In this document: positions 23,579 through 30,698 of the stretch, one piece after another | Layout of the letters: every line of letters begins with the position of its first letter | Position numbering within the stretch: the stretch's first letter is position 1 | Assembly (NCBI GenBank): GCA_035518775.1 | Contig: DATIXH010000068.1 | Span: forward strand, 1-32,243 | Direction: 5' to 3' | Origin: JBGPEQ01 sp035518775 | GTDB taxonomy: Bacteria; Pseudomonadota; Alphaproteobacteria; Dongiales; Dongiaceae | DNA: 32,243 bases | Translations under genes and position numbers: made by a program | The notes under the pieces: generated by a model | Seen by the model: only the letters and a program-made list of their open reading frames with translations | What the model was told of the DNA's origin: nothing | The model's database searches: none

Positions 23579-24928
23579 ATGGCTAAGACTTCCAAGCCGG
23601 GTGCGCCGATTGTCGTCGGCGCGACCCGCCGCAACTTCCTGATCAAGGGGAGCCTGGTCGGCGCGGGAGCGCTGACCGGCTCGGCGGCCCTGCTGCAGAC
23701 CGTCAACAACGAGGCCAAGGCCGCGGGCGAGCCGATCCCCGTCGGCCAGGCGGCGCCGCTCACCGATTTCGCCGCCGCCGACGGCATCGAGTTCAAGAAC
23801 GGCCTGACGCTGGCCTGCGAGGAGATCAATGCGCTCGGCGGCATTCTCGGCCGTCCCCTCGAGCCGCATTTCGAAGACACCAAGCAGATGGGCGACGCCA
23901 CCAACGTGCAGGCCGTGCAGCGCCTGATCGACCGCTACAGCGTCCACGCCATCCTGAACGGCTACAACGTCGGCTCCGGCACCGCCATCCAGGAGGTGAT
24001 CGCGGACTCCGGCATCATCTACGTGCATTACGACACGACGATCGGCCACAACAACCTCATCAAGTCGGACCCGAAGAAGTATTTCGGCAGCTTCCAGGGT
24101 GACCCGGCCGAGTACTGGTACGGCCCGGGCTTCCTGAAGTTCATCAGGAGCATCGAGGATTCCGGCCAGTACAAGCGCGCCAACAACAAGATGGTGGTGA
24201 TCACCAGCGCCGGCGTCTACAGCGTCAACATCGCCAACGCCATCAAGGAGAAGGGCGCCGACTACGGCTGGCAGAACAGCCTGTTCGAGACCGTCAACGT
24301 GCCGATCTCGGAATGGGGCCCGACGCTCGCCAAGATCCGGCAGGATCCGCCGGCGGTCATCGCGATCACCCACTTCTATCCCCAGGACCTGGCGCAGTTC
24401 ATGCTCCAGTTCGTGCCCGATCCGACGCCGAGCCTGATCTACATGCAGTACGGCCCGTCGCTGCCCGCCTTCCGCGACATCGGCAAGGAGAAGGTGGACG
24501 GCGTGCTCTACTCCACCGTCATCGGCGTGCCGCAGGACGACATCGGCAACGCCTTCGAGAAGAAGTACAAGGAGAAGTTCGGCGCCAATGCCGGGCACCT
24601 CTCGGGCTGCCAGTCCTATGACGGCGCCCATCTCTGGGCGACGGCAGCGGCGATTGCTGGCGGCTCCGGCGAGCCAGGCAACGAGGAGCAGAACCGCAAG
24701 GTCGCCGACCGCATGCGCAGCATGATCTATCGCGGGGTCTGCGGCGTCACCCGCTTCATCCCGGACGAGCAGGCGGCCTATGCCTATCCGGACCAGACCA
24801 AGGACCCGTCGCTCGGCATGCCGCACTTCATCCTGCAGATCCAGGACCACACCAAGCCGACGGCGTTGATCGCGCCGTCGCCCTACGATACGGCGGCGTT
24901 CAAGATGCCGCCCTGGATCAAGGCCTAG
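23579..24928 (+). CDS. Tat-exported substrate-binding protein of a branched-chain/amide-type ABC transporter
   Basis: Periplasmic receptor of 449 residues, family Peripla_BP_6. The N-terminus has a twin-arginine signal (TRRNFLIKG, Arg17-Arg18) and a hydrophobic stretch (LVGAGALTGSAALLQ), with likely cleavage near AKAAG. The mature domain begins IPVGQAAPLTDFAAADG, then LACEEINALGGILGRPLE and VQAVQRLIDRYSVHAILNG, as in LivJ/UrtA/AmiC-like receptors. The length and NGYNVGSGTAIQEVIADSG fit the longer urea/amide-like branch rather than classical LivJ. The ribosome site GGGAGG lies 7 bp before the ATG. Use of the Tat route implies folding in the cytoplasm before export. It heads the liv-type gene run and follows the HDAC-family gene. 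Confidence 0.9.
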   Translation: MAKTSKPGAPIVVGATRRNFLIKGSLVGAGALTGSAALLQTVNNEAKAAGEPIPVGQAAPLTDFAAADGIEFKNGLTLACEEINALGGILGRPLEPHFEDTKQMGDATNVQAVQRLIDRYSVHAILNGYNVGSGTAIQEVIADSGIIYVHYDTTIGHNNLIKSDPKKYFGSFQGDPAEYWYGPGFLKFIRSIEDSGQYKRANNKMVVITSAGVYSVNIANAIKEKGADYGWQNSLFETVNVPISEWGPTLAKIRQDPPAVIAITHFYPQDLAQFMLQFVPDPTPSLIYMQYGPSLPAFRDIGKEKVDGVLYSTVIGVPQDDIGNAFEKKYKEKFGANAGHLSGCQSYDGAHLWATAAAIAGGSGEPGNEEQNRKVADRMRSMIYRGVCGVTRFIPDEQAAYAYPDQTKDPSLGMPHFILQIQDHTKPTALIAPSPYDTAAFKMPPWIKA

Positions 24929-24985
24929 ACGCCGAACCGATGGCGCAGGGGTGGCACCGACGCCGCCCCTGCCACCTCACTGCTC

Positions 24986-25780
24986 ATGAACGCATCCGGT
25001 CCTCTCCTCGCCTGCCGCAACGTCAGCAAGTACTTCGGCGCCCTGGCAGCCGTGCACGACCTGAGCTTCGAGGTGGCGCCGGGCGAGGTGCTGGGCATCG
25101 GCGGACCGAACGGCGCCGGCAAGACGACGCTGTTCGAGGTGATCTCCGGATTCAGCCCGGCCTCGGCCGGCGAGATCGCGTTCGACGGCCGGCCGATCAC
25201 GCAGCTGCCGCCCGAGCGCATCTGTCATGCCGGGATCGCCCGCACCTTCCAGCTCAACGCCGGCTTCGACAGCCTGAGCGTGCGCGACAACGTGCTGATC
25301 GCCGCCTATTTCGGCCGCCGCAACCGCGCCGCGCCGGGCCTGACCATCGACCGCACGACCCGCGACCGGGCCGATGCAGCCCTGGCGTTCGTCGGCCTCG
25401 TCGACAGTGCCGAGGCCATCACCGGCGGCCTGCCCGTGCTCGACCGCAAGCTCCTGATGCTCGCCGGCGCGCTGGCCACCGATCCGAAGCTGCTGCTGAT
25501 GGACGAGCCGGTCGGCGGCCTCAACCCCAAGGAGATCGATCGCGTCATGCGCGTGATCGAAAAGCTCCGCGAGCTCGGCATCACCGTCATCGTCATCGAG
25601 CATGTCATGCGCTTCCTGGTGGAGCTGTCGTCGCGCATTCTCATCATGCATCACGGCGAGAAGATCTACGAAGGCCCGCCGGGCGGCCTGGTGAAGGACG
25701 CCACGGTGGTCGACGTCTATCTCGGCGCCGGCACGTCGCAACGCCTGCAGGCCGTGCTCGACGCCCGGCACGGGCCTTAG
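24986..25780 (+). CDS. Branched-chain-type ABC transporter ATP-binding protein, LivG-like, with degenerate signature motif
   Basis: ATPase subunit of 264 residues. Walker A is GGPNGAGKTTLF (about 39-50), the Q-loop TFQLNAGFDSLSVRDNV and Walker B LLLMDEPVGGLNPKE; the LivG-type insert and the switch His in VIEHVMRFLV are present. Where most ABC proteins have LSGGQ, this one reads GGLPVLDRKLLMLAGALA (about 147-164), lacking the Gly-Gly/Gln core. The fold and the rest are intact, so I expect a working subunit in an asymmetric LivG/LivF pair. It starts 57 bp after the receptor stop, with no clear ribosome site, and is followed 3 bp later by the LivF-like gene. Confidence 0.9.
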   Translation: MNASGPLLACRNVSKYFGALAAVHDLSFEVAPGEVLGIGGPNGAGKTTLFEVISGFSPASAGEIAFDGRPITQLPPERICHAGIARTFQLNAGFDSLSVRDNVLIAAYFGRRNRAAPGLTIDRTTRDRADAALAFVGLVDSAEAITGGLPVLDRKLLMLAGALATDPKLLLMDEPVGGLNPKEIDRVMRVIEKLRELGITVIVIEHVMRFLVELSSRILIMHHGEKIYEGPPGGLVKDATVVDVYLGAGTSQRLQAVLDARHGP

Positions 25781-25783
25781 CGC

Positions 25784-26500
25784 ATGGCAGGGCCGCTGCT
25801 CGCCATCGAGTCGATCTCCGCCGGCTATCTCGGGCGCGACGTGCTGCGCGAGTTGTCGCTGGAGATCGACGAAGGCGCGCTCGTCGCCATCATCGGCCCC
25901 AACGGCCATGGCAAGACCACGCTGCTGCGCGCCATCTCCGGCCTGCTGCCCCTGCATGGCGGCCGCATCGCGCTCGCCGGCGCCGACATTCATCGCCGCC
26001 GGCCTGACGAGATCGTGGCCGCCGGCGTCGTGCACGTGCCGCAGGGCGACCTGCTGTTTCCCGACATGACCGTGCTGGAGAACCTGCAGATGGGCGCCTA
26101 TCTGCCGGCCGCGGCGACGAAGATGGGCGAGCGCCTCGACGAAGTGTTCGCGCTGCTGCCCAAGCTGGCCGAGCGGCGGGGGCAGATCGCCAGCACGCTC
26201 TCCGGCGGCGAGCGCCGCATGGTCGGCGTCGGTCGCGGCCTGATGACGGGCGGCCGCCTGCTCATGCTGGACGAGCCGTCGCTCGGGCTGGCGCCGATCG
26301 TCATCGACCAGATCTACGACGTCATCGTCCGGCTGAAGGCGAGCGGCCGCACCATCCTGCTGGTCGAGGAGAGCGTCGCGCGCGTCGTCGACAAGGCCGA
26401 CCGCATCCACCTGCTCGACAATGGCCGCTTCGTCTGGCAGGGCGCCGGCAGCGAGCTGATGAGCCGGCCGGAAATCCTCGCCACCTATCTCGGAGGCTGA
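25784..26500 (+). CDS. Branched-chain-type ABC transporter ATP-binding protein, LivF-like
   Basis: Second ATPase, 238 residues. Walker A is GPNGHGKTTLL (His in place of the usual Ala), the Q-loop VPQGDLLFPDMTVLENL, the intact signature TLSGGERRMVGVGRGL, Walker B LLMLDEPSLGLAP and the switch segment LLVEESV, where most LivF proteins have EQNV. It begins 3 bp after the LivG-like stop, consistent with translational coupling, and ends 5 bp before the first permease start. The ribosome site of that permease (GGAGG) overlaps the end of this gene. Confidence 0.92.
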   Translation: MAGPLLAIESISAGYLGRDVLRELSLEIDEGALVAIIGPNGHGKTTLLRAISGLLPLHGGRIALAGADIHRRRPDEIVAAGVVHVPQGDLLFPDMTVLENLQMGAYLPAAATKMGERLDEVFALLPKLAERRGQIASTLSGGERRMVGVGRGLMTGGRLLMLDEPSLGLAPIVIDQIYDVIVRLKASGRTILLVEESVARVVDKADRIHLLDNGRFVWQGAGSELMSRPEILATYLGG

Positions 26501-26505
26501 GCGGC

Positions 26506-27387
26506 ATGCGCGAGGTGATCGTCCAGATCGTCGCGTCCGGCTTGACCATCGGCGCCATGTATGCGGTGTCGACCATCGGGCTGTCGCTGGTCTACGGCTC
26601 GCTCGGCATGCTCAACATGGCGCACGGCGCCATCCTGACCTTCGGCGGCTACATCGCCTACTACATCGGCACGACGCTGGGCCTGCCGCCGCTGCTGGGC
26701 GGCCTCGCCGCCGTGGCGGTCGGCGCGCTGCTCGGGCTGGCCGTCTACATCGTCGCCGCGCAGCCGCTGCTGCGCTCGCGCTCGTTCGAGACCAGCATCT
26801 TCATCGCCACCATCGGCGTCGGCACCGTGCTCGAGAACGTGATGCTCAAGCTGTTCGGCGCCTATCCGCTGCCGCAGCCGCTCGCGGTCGGCGGCGACCT
26901 CGAAATCGGCGGCGTCCACATCCCCTATCAGAACATCCTGATCCTCGCCGTCTCGCTGCTGCTGATGGCGGCGGTGGCGCTGCTGCTGAAGCGCACGCGC
27001 ATCGGCCGGGCGGTGCGGGCGACCGCGCAGAACCGCGAGGCGGCGCAACTCATGGGCGTGCGGGTCGGCACGGTCTACGCACTGGTGCTGGCGCTCTCGG
27101 GCGCGTTGGCCGCCATCTCCGGCATCATGATCAGCTCGCTCACCACGCTGTCGCCGACCATGGGCGCCGACCCGATGCTGAAGGCCTTCATCATCTGCGT
27201 GGTCGCCGGCCTCGGCAACATCTATGGCGCTGTTGTGTCGGCGCTGCTGCTCGGCCTCCTCGAGGCGATCGCGCAGTACGTCGTGGGCGTGCGCTTCGGC
27301 TTCGCCACCCTGCTCGTGCTGGTGATCGTCGTGCTGATCTGGCGGCCGTACGGCCTGTTCGGCCATCGCCAGGTGGTGCGGCTATGA
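26506..27387 (+). CDS. Branched-chain-type ABC transporter permease, LivH-like
   Basis: Inner-membrane channel subunit of 293 residues with about eight hydrophobic helices. Family hallmarks are GLSLVYGSLGMLNMAHGAIL near the N-terminus, RTRIGRAVRATAQNREAAQL in the cytoplasmic ATPase-docking loop and GLGNIYGAVVSALLLGLLEA near the C-terminus. It has a GGAGG ribosome site at a 9-bp distance. Its last four bases (ATGA) overlap the start of the next permease. Confidence 0.93.
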   Translation: MREVIVQIVASGLTIGAMYAVSTIGLSLVYGSLGMLNMAHGAILTFGGYIAYYIGTTLGLPPLLGGLAAVAVGALLGLAVYIVAAQPLLRSRSFETSIFIATIGVGTVLENVMLKLFGAYPLPQPLAVGGDLEIGGVHIPYQNILILAVSLLLMAAVALLLKRTRIGRAVRATAQNREAAQLMGVRVGTVYALVLALSGALAAISGIMISSLTTLSPTMGADPMLKAFIICVVAGLGNIYGAVVSALLLGLLEAIAQYVVGVRFGFATLLVLVIVVLIWRPYGLFGHRQVVRL

Positions 27388-28379
27388 GCCGGAGCTGGCG
27401 CCGCGATCTCGCCGTTGGAGTTGTGCTGCTGGCGATCGCCGTCGCCGTCCCGCTGCTGTTCAAGACGCGCTACATCGTCACGCAGGCGACGCTGTTCTTC
27501 ATCTGGGCGATCGTGGTCACGCAGTGGAACCTCGTGTTGGGCGTCGGCGGCATCTTCTCGCTGGCGCAGATGGCGCTGTTCGCGTGCGGCGCCTACACGG
27601 CGGCGATGCTCGGCTACTATCTGGCGGTTCCGCTGTGGCTGGGGATTCCGCTCGGCGGCGGCGTCACGGTGCTGCTCAGCCTGCTGATCGGGCTCGCCTG
27701 CCTGCGCCTGCGCGGACCCTACGTCGCGCTGCTGACGCTGGCGATCGCCCAGGTGATCTTCATCTACATCATCAACGACACCGACTGCTTCACCAACCCG
27801 CCGTCGGGCTGCATGCCGCTGTTCGGCGGCGTGCGCGGCGTCACCCGGTTCGGCGAGCTCGGGTTCCGCGAGCTGTTCGGCACCCGCTTCTACGTGGCGA
27901 ACTACTACCTGACGCTGCTGCTGCTGGTCCTGGCGGTGCTGTTCTCCATCGTCATCGTGCGCGGGCCGATGGGCCTCGCCTTCCAGGCCCTGCGCGACAA
28001 TCCCGGCTACGCGGTCTCCCGCGGCATCAGCCGCTTCAAGTACCAGCTCTGGCTGTTCGGTCTGTCGGCCTTTTTCACGGGGCTCGCCGGCGCCGTGTAT
28101 GCCGCGAACTTCCGCGCCATCGGACCCGATGTCTTTTCGCTCACGCTGCTGCTGTTCCTGCTGTCGATGATCGTGGTCGGCGGGCTCGGCACGATCTGGG
28201 GCCCGCTGCTCGGCGCCGCCCTCCTGATGCTGGCGGACGAAGGCATGAAGGAGCTGTCGGACTACCGCAACATCGGCCTCGGCGCGATCCTGGCCGCCTT
28301 CGTGATCCTGCTGCCGCGCGGGCTGGTCGGCGCGCTGGCCGGGCTGCGGCGCGGGCGGCTCAGGAGGCCCGGGCCGTAG
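27384..28379 (+). CDS. Branched-chain-type ABC transporter permease, LivM-like
   Basis: Second channel subunit, 331 residues. Several hydrophobic helices are visible, with LivM-type motifs NLVLGVGGIFSLAQMALFAC, LRLRGPYVALLTLAIAQV, the docking loop GLAFQALRDNPGYAVSRGI and GLGTIWGPLLGAALLMLADE. A Cys-containing periplasmic loop (CFTNPPSGCMPLFGG) could form a disulfide. The start overlaps the preceding permease by 4 bp. Its 3' end overlaps the 3' end of the opposite-strand MFS gene by 20 bp. It is the last gene of the import module. Confidence 0.93.
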   Translation: MSRSWRRDLAVGVVLLAIAVAVPLLFKTRYIVTQATLFFIWAIVVTQWNLVLGVGGIFSLAQMALFACGAYTAAMLGYYLAVPLWLGIPLGGGVTVLLSLLIGLACLRLRGPYVALLTLAIAQVIFIYIINDTDCFTNPPSGCMPLFGGVRGVTRFGELGFRELFGTRFYVANYYLTLLLLVLAVLFSIVIVRGPMGLAFQALRDNPGYAVSRGISRFKYQLWLFGLSAFFTGLAGAVYAANFRAIGPDVFSLTLLLFLLSMIVVGGLGTIWGPLLGAALLMLADEGMKELSDYRNIGLGAILAAFVILLPRGLVGALAGLRRGRLRRPGP

Positions 28380-29592
28380 GCTCCTTCGCGCCGGCGGCGA
28401 GGCTGTGCGAGAAGATGGCCGGCAGCAGCAGGAATGGCCGGCGCCGCTTGAAGGCGGGCGGGCGCACGCCCAGAGCACGCGCCAACGCGAAGGCCGCGAA
28501 GAGGGCGGCCACGCCCGCCATGCCCTGGAACAGTCCGCGGATGCCGAGCGCCTCCATCGCGCCGGCGCCGAGCAGCGGGCCGAGCGCCGAGCCGAGGCCG
28601 GCGATCAGAATCAGGCGGCCGCTCACGGACACGGCGCGCTCGGCCGGCAGCCGGTCGTTGGCGTGCGCCACGCACACCGGATAGATGACCGACATGAAGC
28701 CGCCGAGCAGGAGCCAGACGGCGGGGAACCAGGACGTGGCGCGCGCCGGCGCCACCGCCAGCGCCATGCCGGCGAAGGCGAACGCGACCACGCCCGCGAC
28801 CAGGCGGCGGTCGAAGCTGTCGGAGAGACGGCCGACCGGCACCTGCATGAGCAGCCCGCCGGTGATGGCGAGCGCCATGTAGACCGAGATCTCCAGCACC
28901 GACCGGCCGTTCGACGCCGCGTAGACGGGGACGAGCGCATAGAACGCGCCGCTGATGAGGCCGGCAGTCAGGCAGCCGGTGACGGCGACCGGAGCTGCGG
29001 CCGTGAGCTCGAAGGCCCGCAGACGGACCGGGGCCACCACCGCCGGCTGCTCGGCCCGGGTGGTGGCGACGACCGCCAGGGCGAGGCAGAACAGGATGGC
29101 GGCGAGCGCGAAGAGCGTGAAGCCGGCGGGCGGCGCCAGGTTGAGCATGAACTGGCTGCCGGCGAAGGTCGCGTAGGTGGCGACCATGTAGATGGCGAAC
29201 ACCTGGCTGCGCGTGGCGGCGGACGCCTTGGCGTTGAGCCAGCTTTCGGTGGTGACGAAGAGGCCGGCCGCGCCGAAGCCCATGAGCGCGCGCAGCGCCG
29301 TCCACAAGACGGGGTCGAAATAGAGGGCGTGGCCGAGCACGGCGGCGGCGGTGATGGCCGCGAAGGCGGAGAAGCCGCGGATATGGCCGGCGCGGCCGAT
29401 CAGCCTATGGCAGAAGGCGGCACCGACGGCGTAGCCCGCGAAGTAGGCGGCGGTGACGATGCCGGTGACGAGCGGGTCGACCCGCGCGTCAGCCAGGCGG
29501 ATGCCGATCAGGGTGCCGACATAGCCGTTGGCAAGCTGGATGAGGCTGATGCCGAGGATGAGCGAGCCGACGGCGGCGAGGATGCTGGACAT
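28360..29592 (-). CDS. Major facilitator superfamily transporter
   Basis: Inner-membrane secondary transporter of 410 residues with about 12 hydrophobic segments. Cytoplasmic loop motifs are HRLIGRAGHIRGFSAFA (a loop 2-3 variant of the MFS A motif) and the second-half copy VGRLSDSFDRRLVAG. FVTTESWLNAKASAATRSQ resembles the YcaD-like MFS group, which often lacks a known substrate. ATG 29592 is preferred because GAGG lies six bases upstream; a GTG at 29628 would add 12 residues. Its stop codon lies inside the opposite-strand LivM-like gene (20-bp overlap), so the two operons converge without a terminator between them. Confidence 0.9.
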   Translation of the reverse strand: MSSILAAVGSLILGISLIQLANGYVGTLIGIRLADARVDPLVTGIVTAAYFAGYAVGAAFCHRLIGRAGHIRGFSAFAAITAAAVLGHALYFDPVLWTALRALMGFGAAGLFVTTESWLNAKASAATRSQVFAIYMVATYATFAGSQFMLNLAPPAGFTLFALAAILFCLALAVVATTRAEQPAVVAPVRLRAFELTAAAPVAVTGCLTAGLISGAFYALVPVYAASNGRSVLEISVYMALAITGGLLMQVPVGRLSDSFDRRLVAGVVAFAFAGMALAVAPARATSWFPAVWLLLGGFMSVIYPVCVAHANDRLPAERAVSVSGRLILIAGLGSALGPLLGAGAMEALGIRGLFQGMAGVAALFAAFALARALGVRPPAFKRRRPFLLLPAIFSHSLAAGAKEPTARAS

Positions 29593-29654
29593 GCGATGCC
29601 TCGATCTTTTCTGCGGGCCGCAACACACGAATCTGCAAAACGACCCTATGGATC

Positions 29655-29681
29655 AAAAAATCGCCGTTGTCTTACAACGGC
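29655..29681 (-). terminator. Intrinsic terminator on the minus strand, after the small lipoprotein gene
   Basis: On the minus strand GCCGTTGT-AAG-ACAACGGC (29681-29663) forms a perfect 8-bp stem with a 3-nt loop, followed by GATTTTTT (29662-29655). It lies 77 bp past the stop of the lipoprotein gene and upstream of the MFS start, separating the two transcripts. Confidence 0.75.
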
Positions 29682-29757
29682 ATAGCCGAGTCCACTTTCG
29701 GCACGTTTCGGGCGGTCGGAGCGGCGTTTTGCACGGCCCGGGGCCGCGCGCGTCACG

Positions 29758-30150
29758 TTACTGGCTGTTGCCGGCGACCGTCGCGGGCGGGACGAGGCTG
29801 GCCCGGAAATCCGCCAGCACCTTCGAGTCCCGCACCTGCTTCTCGCCGGCGGCCACCAGGGCGTCGACGTCGGCGTCGGGGATGGTGAGGCCGGTGGGGA
29901 TGTGCTGCAGCTTCTCGCGCTCGGCGGCGTCGGCGATGCCGGACCCGCCGCCCGAGGACGCCAGCAGGACGAGCAGATGGTCGGACGTATCCCCTTGCGG
30001 AATGGCCCGAGAGCGGTAGCCGCCGATGGAGATGCTGCTCGGGCCGCTGTTGAGCGCCGCCGGCTTCAGCGGCTCGTTCATCGGCGCGGTCGAACAGGCG
30101 GCCAGAAGAAGGACCGCGGCGATGATGAGAGCGCGCGATCTCCCTGTCAT
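29758..30150 (-). CDS. Small lipoprotein, apparent internally deleted remnant of a patatin-like phospholipase
   Basis: A 130-residue protein with a lipoprotein signal (MTGRSRALIIAAVLLLAAC, lipobox LAAC, Cys19). The next part, ISIGGYRSRAIPQGDTSDH, LLVLLASSGGGS, looks like the start of patatin-like lipoproteins, where a GGG/S oxyanion loop opens the catalytic domain. Directly after it comes a sequence resembling the extreme C-terminus of the same family (AEREKLQHIPTGLTIPDADV, DALVAAGEKQV). The GxSxG nucleophile elbow and the catalytic Asp that should lie between are absent, so some 200-300 residues seem to have been lost in frame. Enzymatic activity is not expected. ATG 30150 is chosen for the signal peptide. 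The family link is from memory of conserved motifs, not a search. Confidence 0.72.
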   Translation of the reverse strand: MTGRSRALIIAAVLLLAACSTAPMNEPLKPAALNSGPSSISIGGYRSRAIPQGDTSDHLLVLLASSGGGSGIADAAEREKLQHIPTGLTIPDADVDALVAAGEKQVRDSKVLADFRASLVPPATVAGNSQ

Positions 30151-30298
30151 GGCCCCGCGCCGCCGCCGAACGCGCGGGCGCCAGGCGAGCCGCTCGTGGC
30201 AAGGGAACGACGACATGGCCAGGGGGCTGCGCGCATCGTGATCGGCCTCTCGCTGGGGCGCCGTGCTCGGCCACGCACTCTACTTCGGCGCAACGTCG

Positions 30299-30323
30299 AA
30301 AAACCCGCCGTTGTTTCACAACG
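30299..30323 (-). terminator. Terminator-like hairpin, near copy of the one at 29655-29681
   Basis: On the minus strand GTCGTTGT-GAA-ACAACGGC is followed by GGGTTTTT. It is an 8-bp stem with one G-U pair, very like the hairpin at 29655-29681. No minus-strand gene is recognised upstream of it, so its role is unclear. Confidence 0.45.
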
Positions 30324-30469
30324 ACATGACATTAGTCACCCAATGAACTTGCCGTCCCCACCGCCGGGCGACGAGCCGGGCCGCGGTCGCCCTCTGCGAA
30401 GACCGCGATCGGCGACGGAACCACGCCTCCAGGCCCCGCGGACGATAGGCGGCACGGGATCGCGGCGGA

Positions 30470-30490
30470 ATTGGACCAAGGTCCAATTGC
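30470..30490. repeat. 20-bp palindromic motif, copy 1 (upstream of sulfotransferase)
   Basis: ATTGGACCAAGGTCCAATTG at 30471-30490 has arms aattggacc/ggtccaatt (30470-30478, 30481-30489) around AA. The same 20 bases recur exactly at 31751-31770. The flanks outside the arms (cgcgg/ccgcg) are also roughly complementary. Confidence 0.8.
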
Positions 30491-30526
30491 CCCGCGGTCC
30501 CGCCGAATACCATAACCACTCATCGT

Positions 30527-30556
30527 TGACGGCCGATCCTGTCGCCGCGAGAAAAT
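30527..30556 (+). promoter_or_regulatory. Candidate promoter for the sulfotransferase transcript
   Basis: TTGACG (30527-30532, 5/6 match) is followed after 18 bp by GAAAAT (30551-30556, 4/6 match). The palindrome at 30470-30490 would sit around position -80 relative to the predicted start, a common place for an activator site. Confidence 0.3.
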
Positions 30557-30604
30557 CGACGGCGCATGTCCAACGACGGTTGATGCGTCGGCGGGAGACG
30601 AGGT

Positions 30605-30685
30605 ATGAGCGATTCGGTTCCCGACCAAGCAGTGGCCGTGGATGGCTGTCGGCATGGTGGAGGACTGGAAGCGATCTTTGCATAG
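30605..30685 (+). CDS. Possible 26-codon leader open frame before the sulfotransferase
   Basis: ATG 30605 is preceded by GGGAGACGAGGT, the best ribosome-binding sequence in this spacer, and reads MSDSVPDQAVAVDGCRHGGG then LEAIFA to a TAG at 30683-30685. The next ATG (30699) begins the sulfotransferase with hardly any ribosome site, so the short frame could feed ribosomes to it. Nothing in the peptide is recognisable. Confidence 0.22.
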   Translation: MSDSVPDQAVAVDGCRHGGGLEAIFA

Positions 30686-30698
30686 CAGACGTATCGGG

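Larger units (their letters stand above)
30151..30698. other. Long spacer (548 bp) with hairpin, palindrome and candidate promoter
   Basis: No convincing gene fills this stretch. It contains a terminator-like hairpin on the minus strand (30299-30323), a perfect-armed palindrome (30470-30490), a possible sigma70-type promoter (30527-30556) and a 26-codon open frame with a good ribosome site (30605-30685) ending 13 bp before the sulfotransferase ATG. Third-position GC is low around 30642-30698 compared with real genes nearby, which supports treating that part as leader. Confidence 0.6.
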
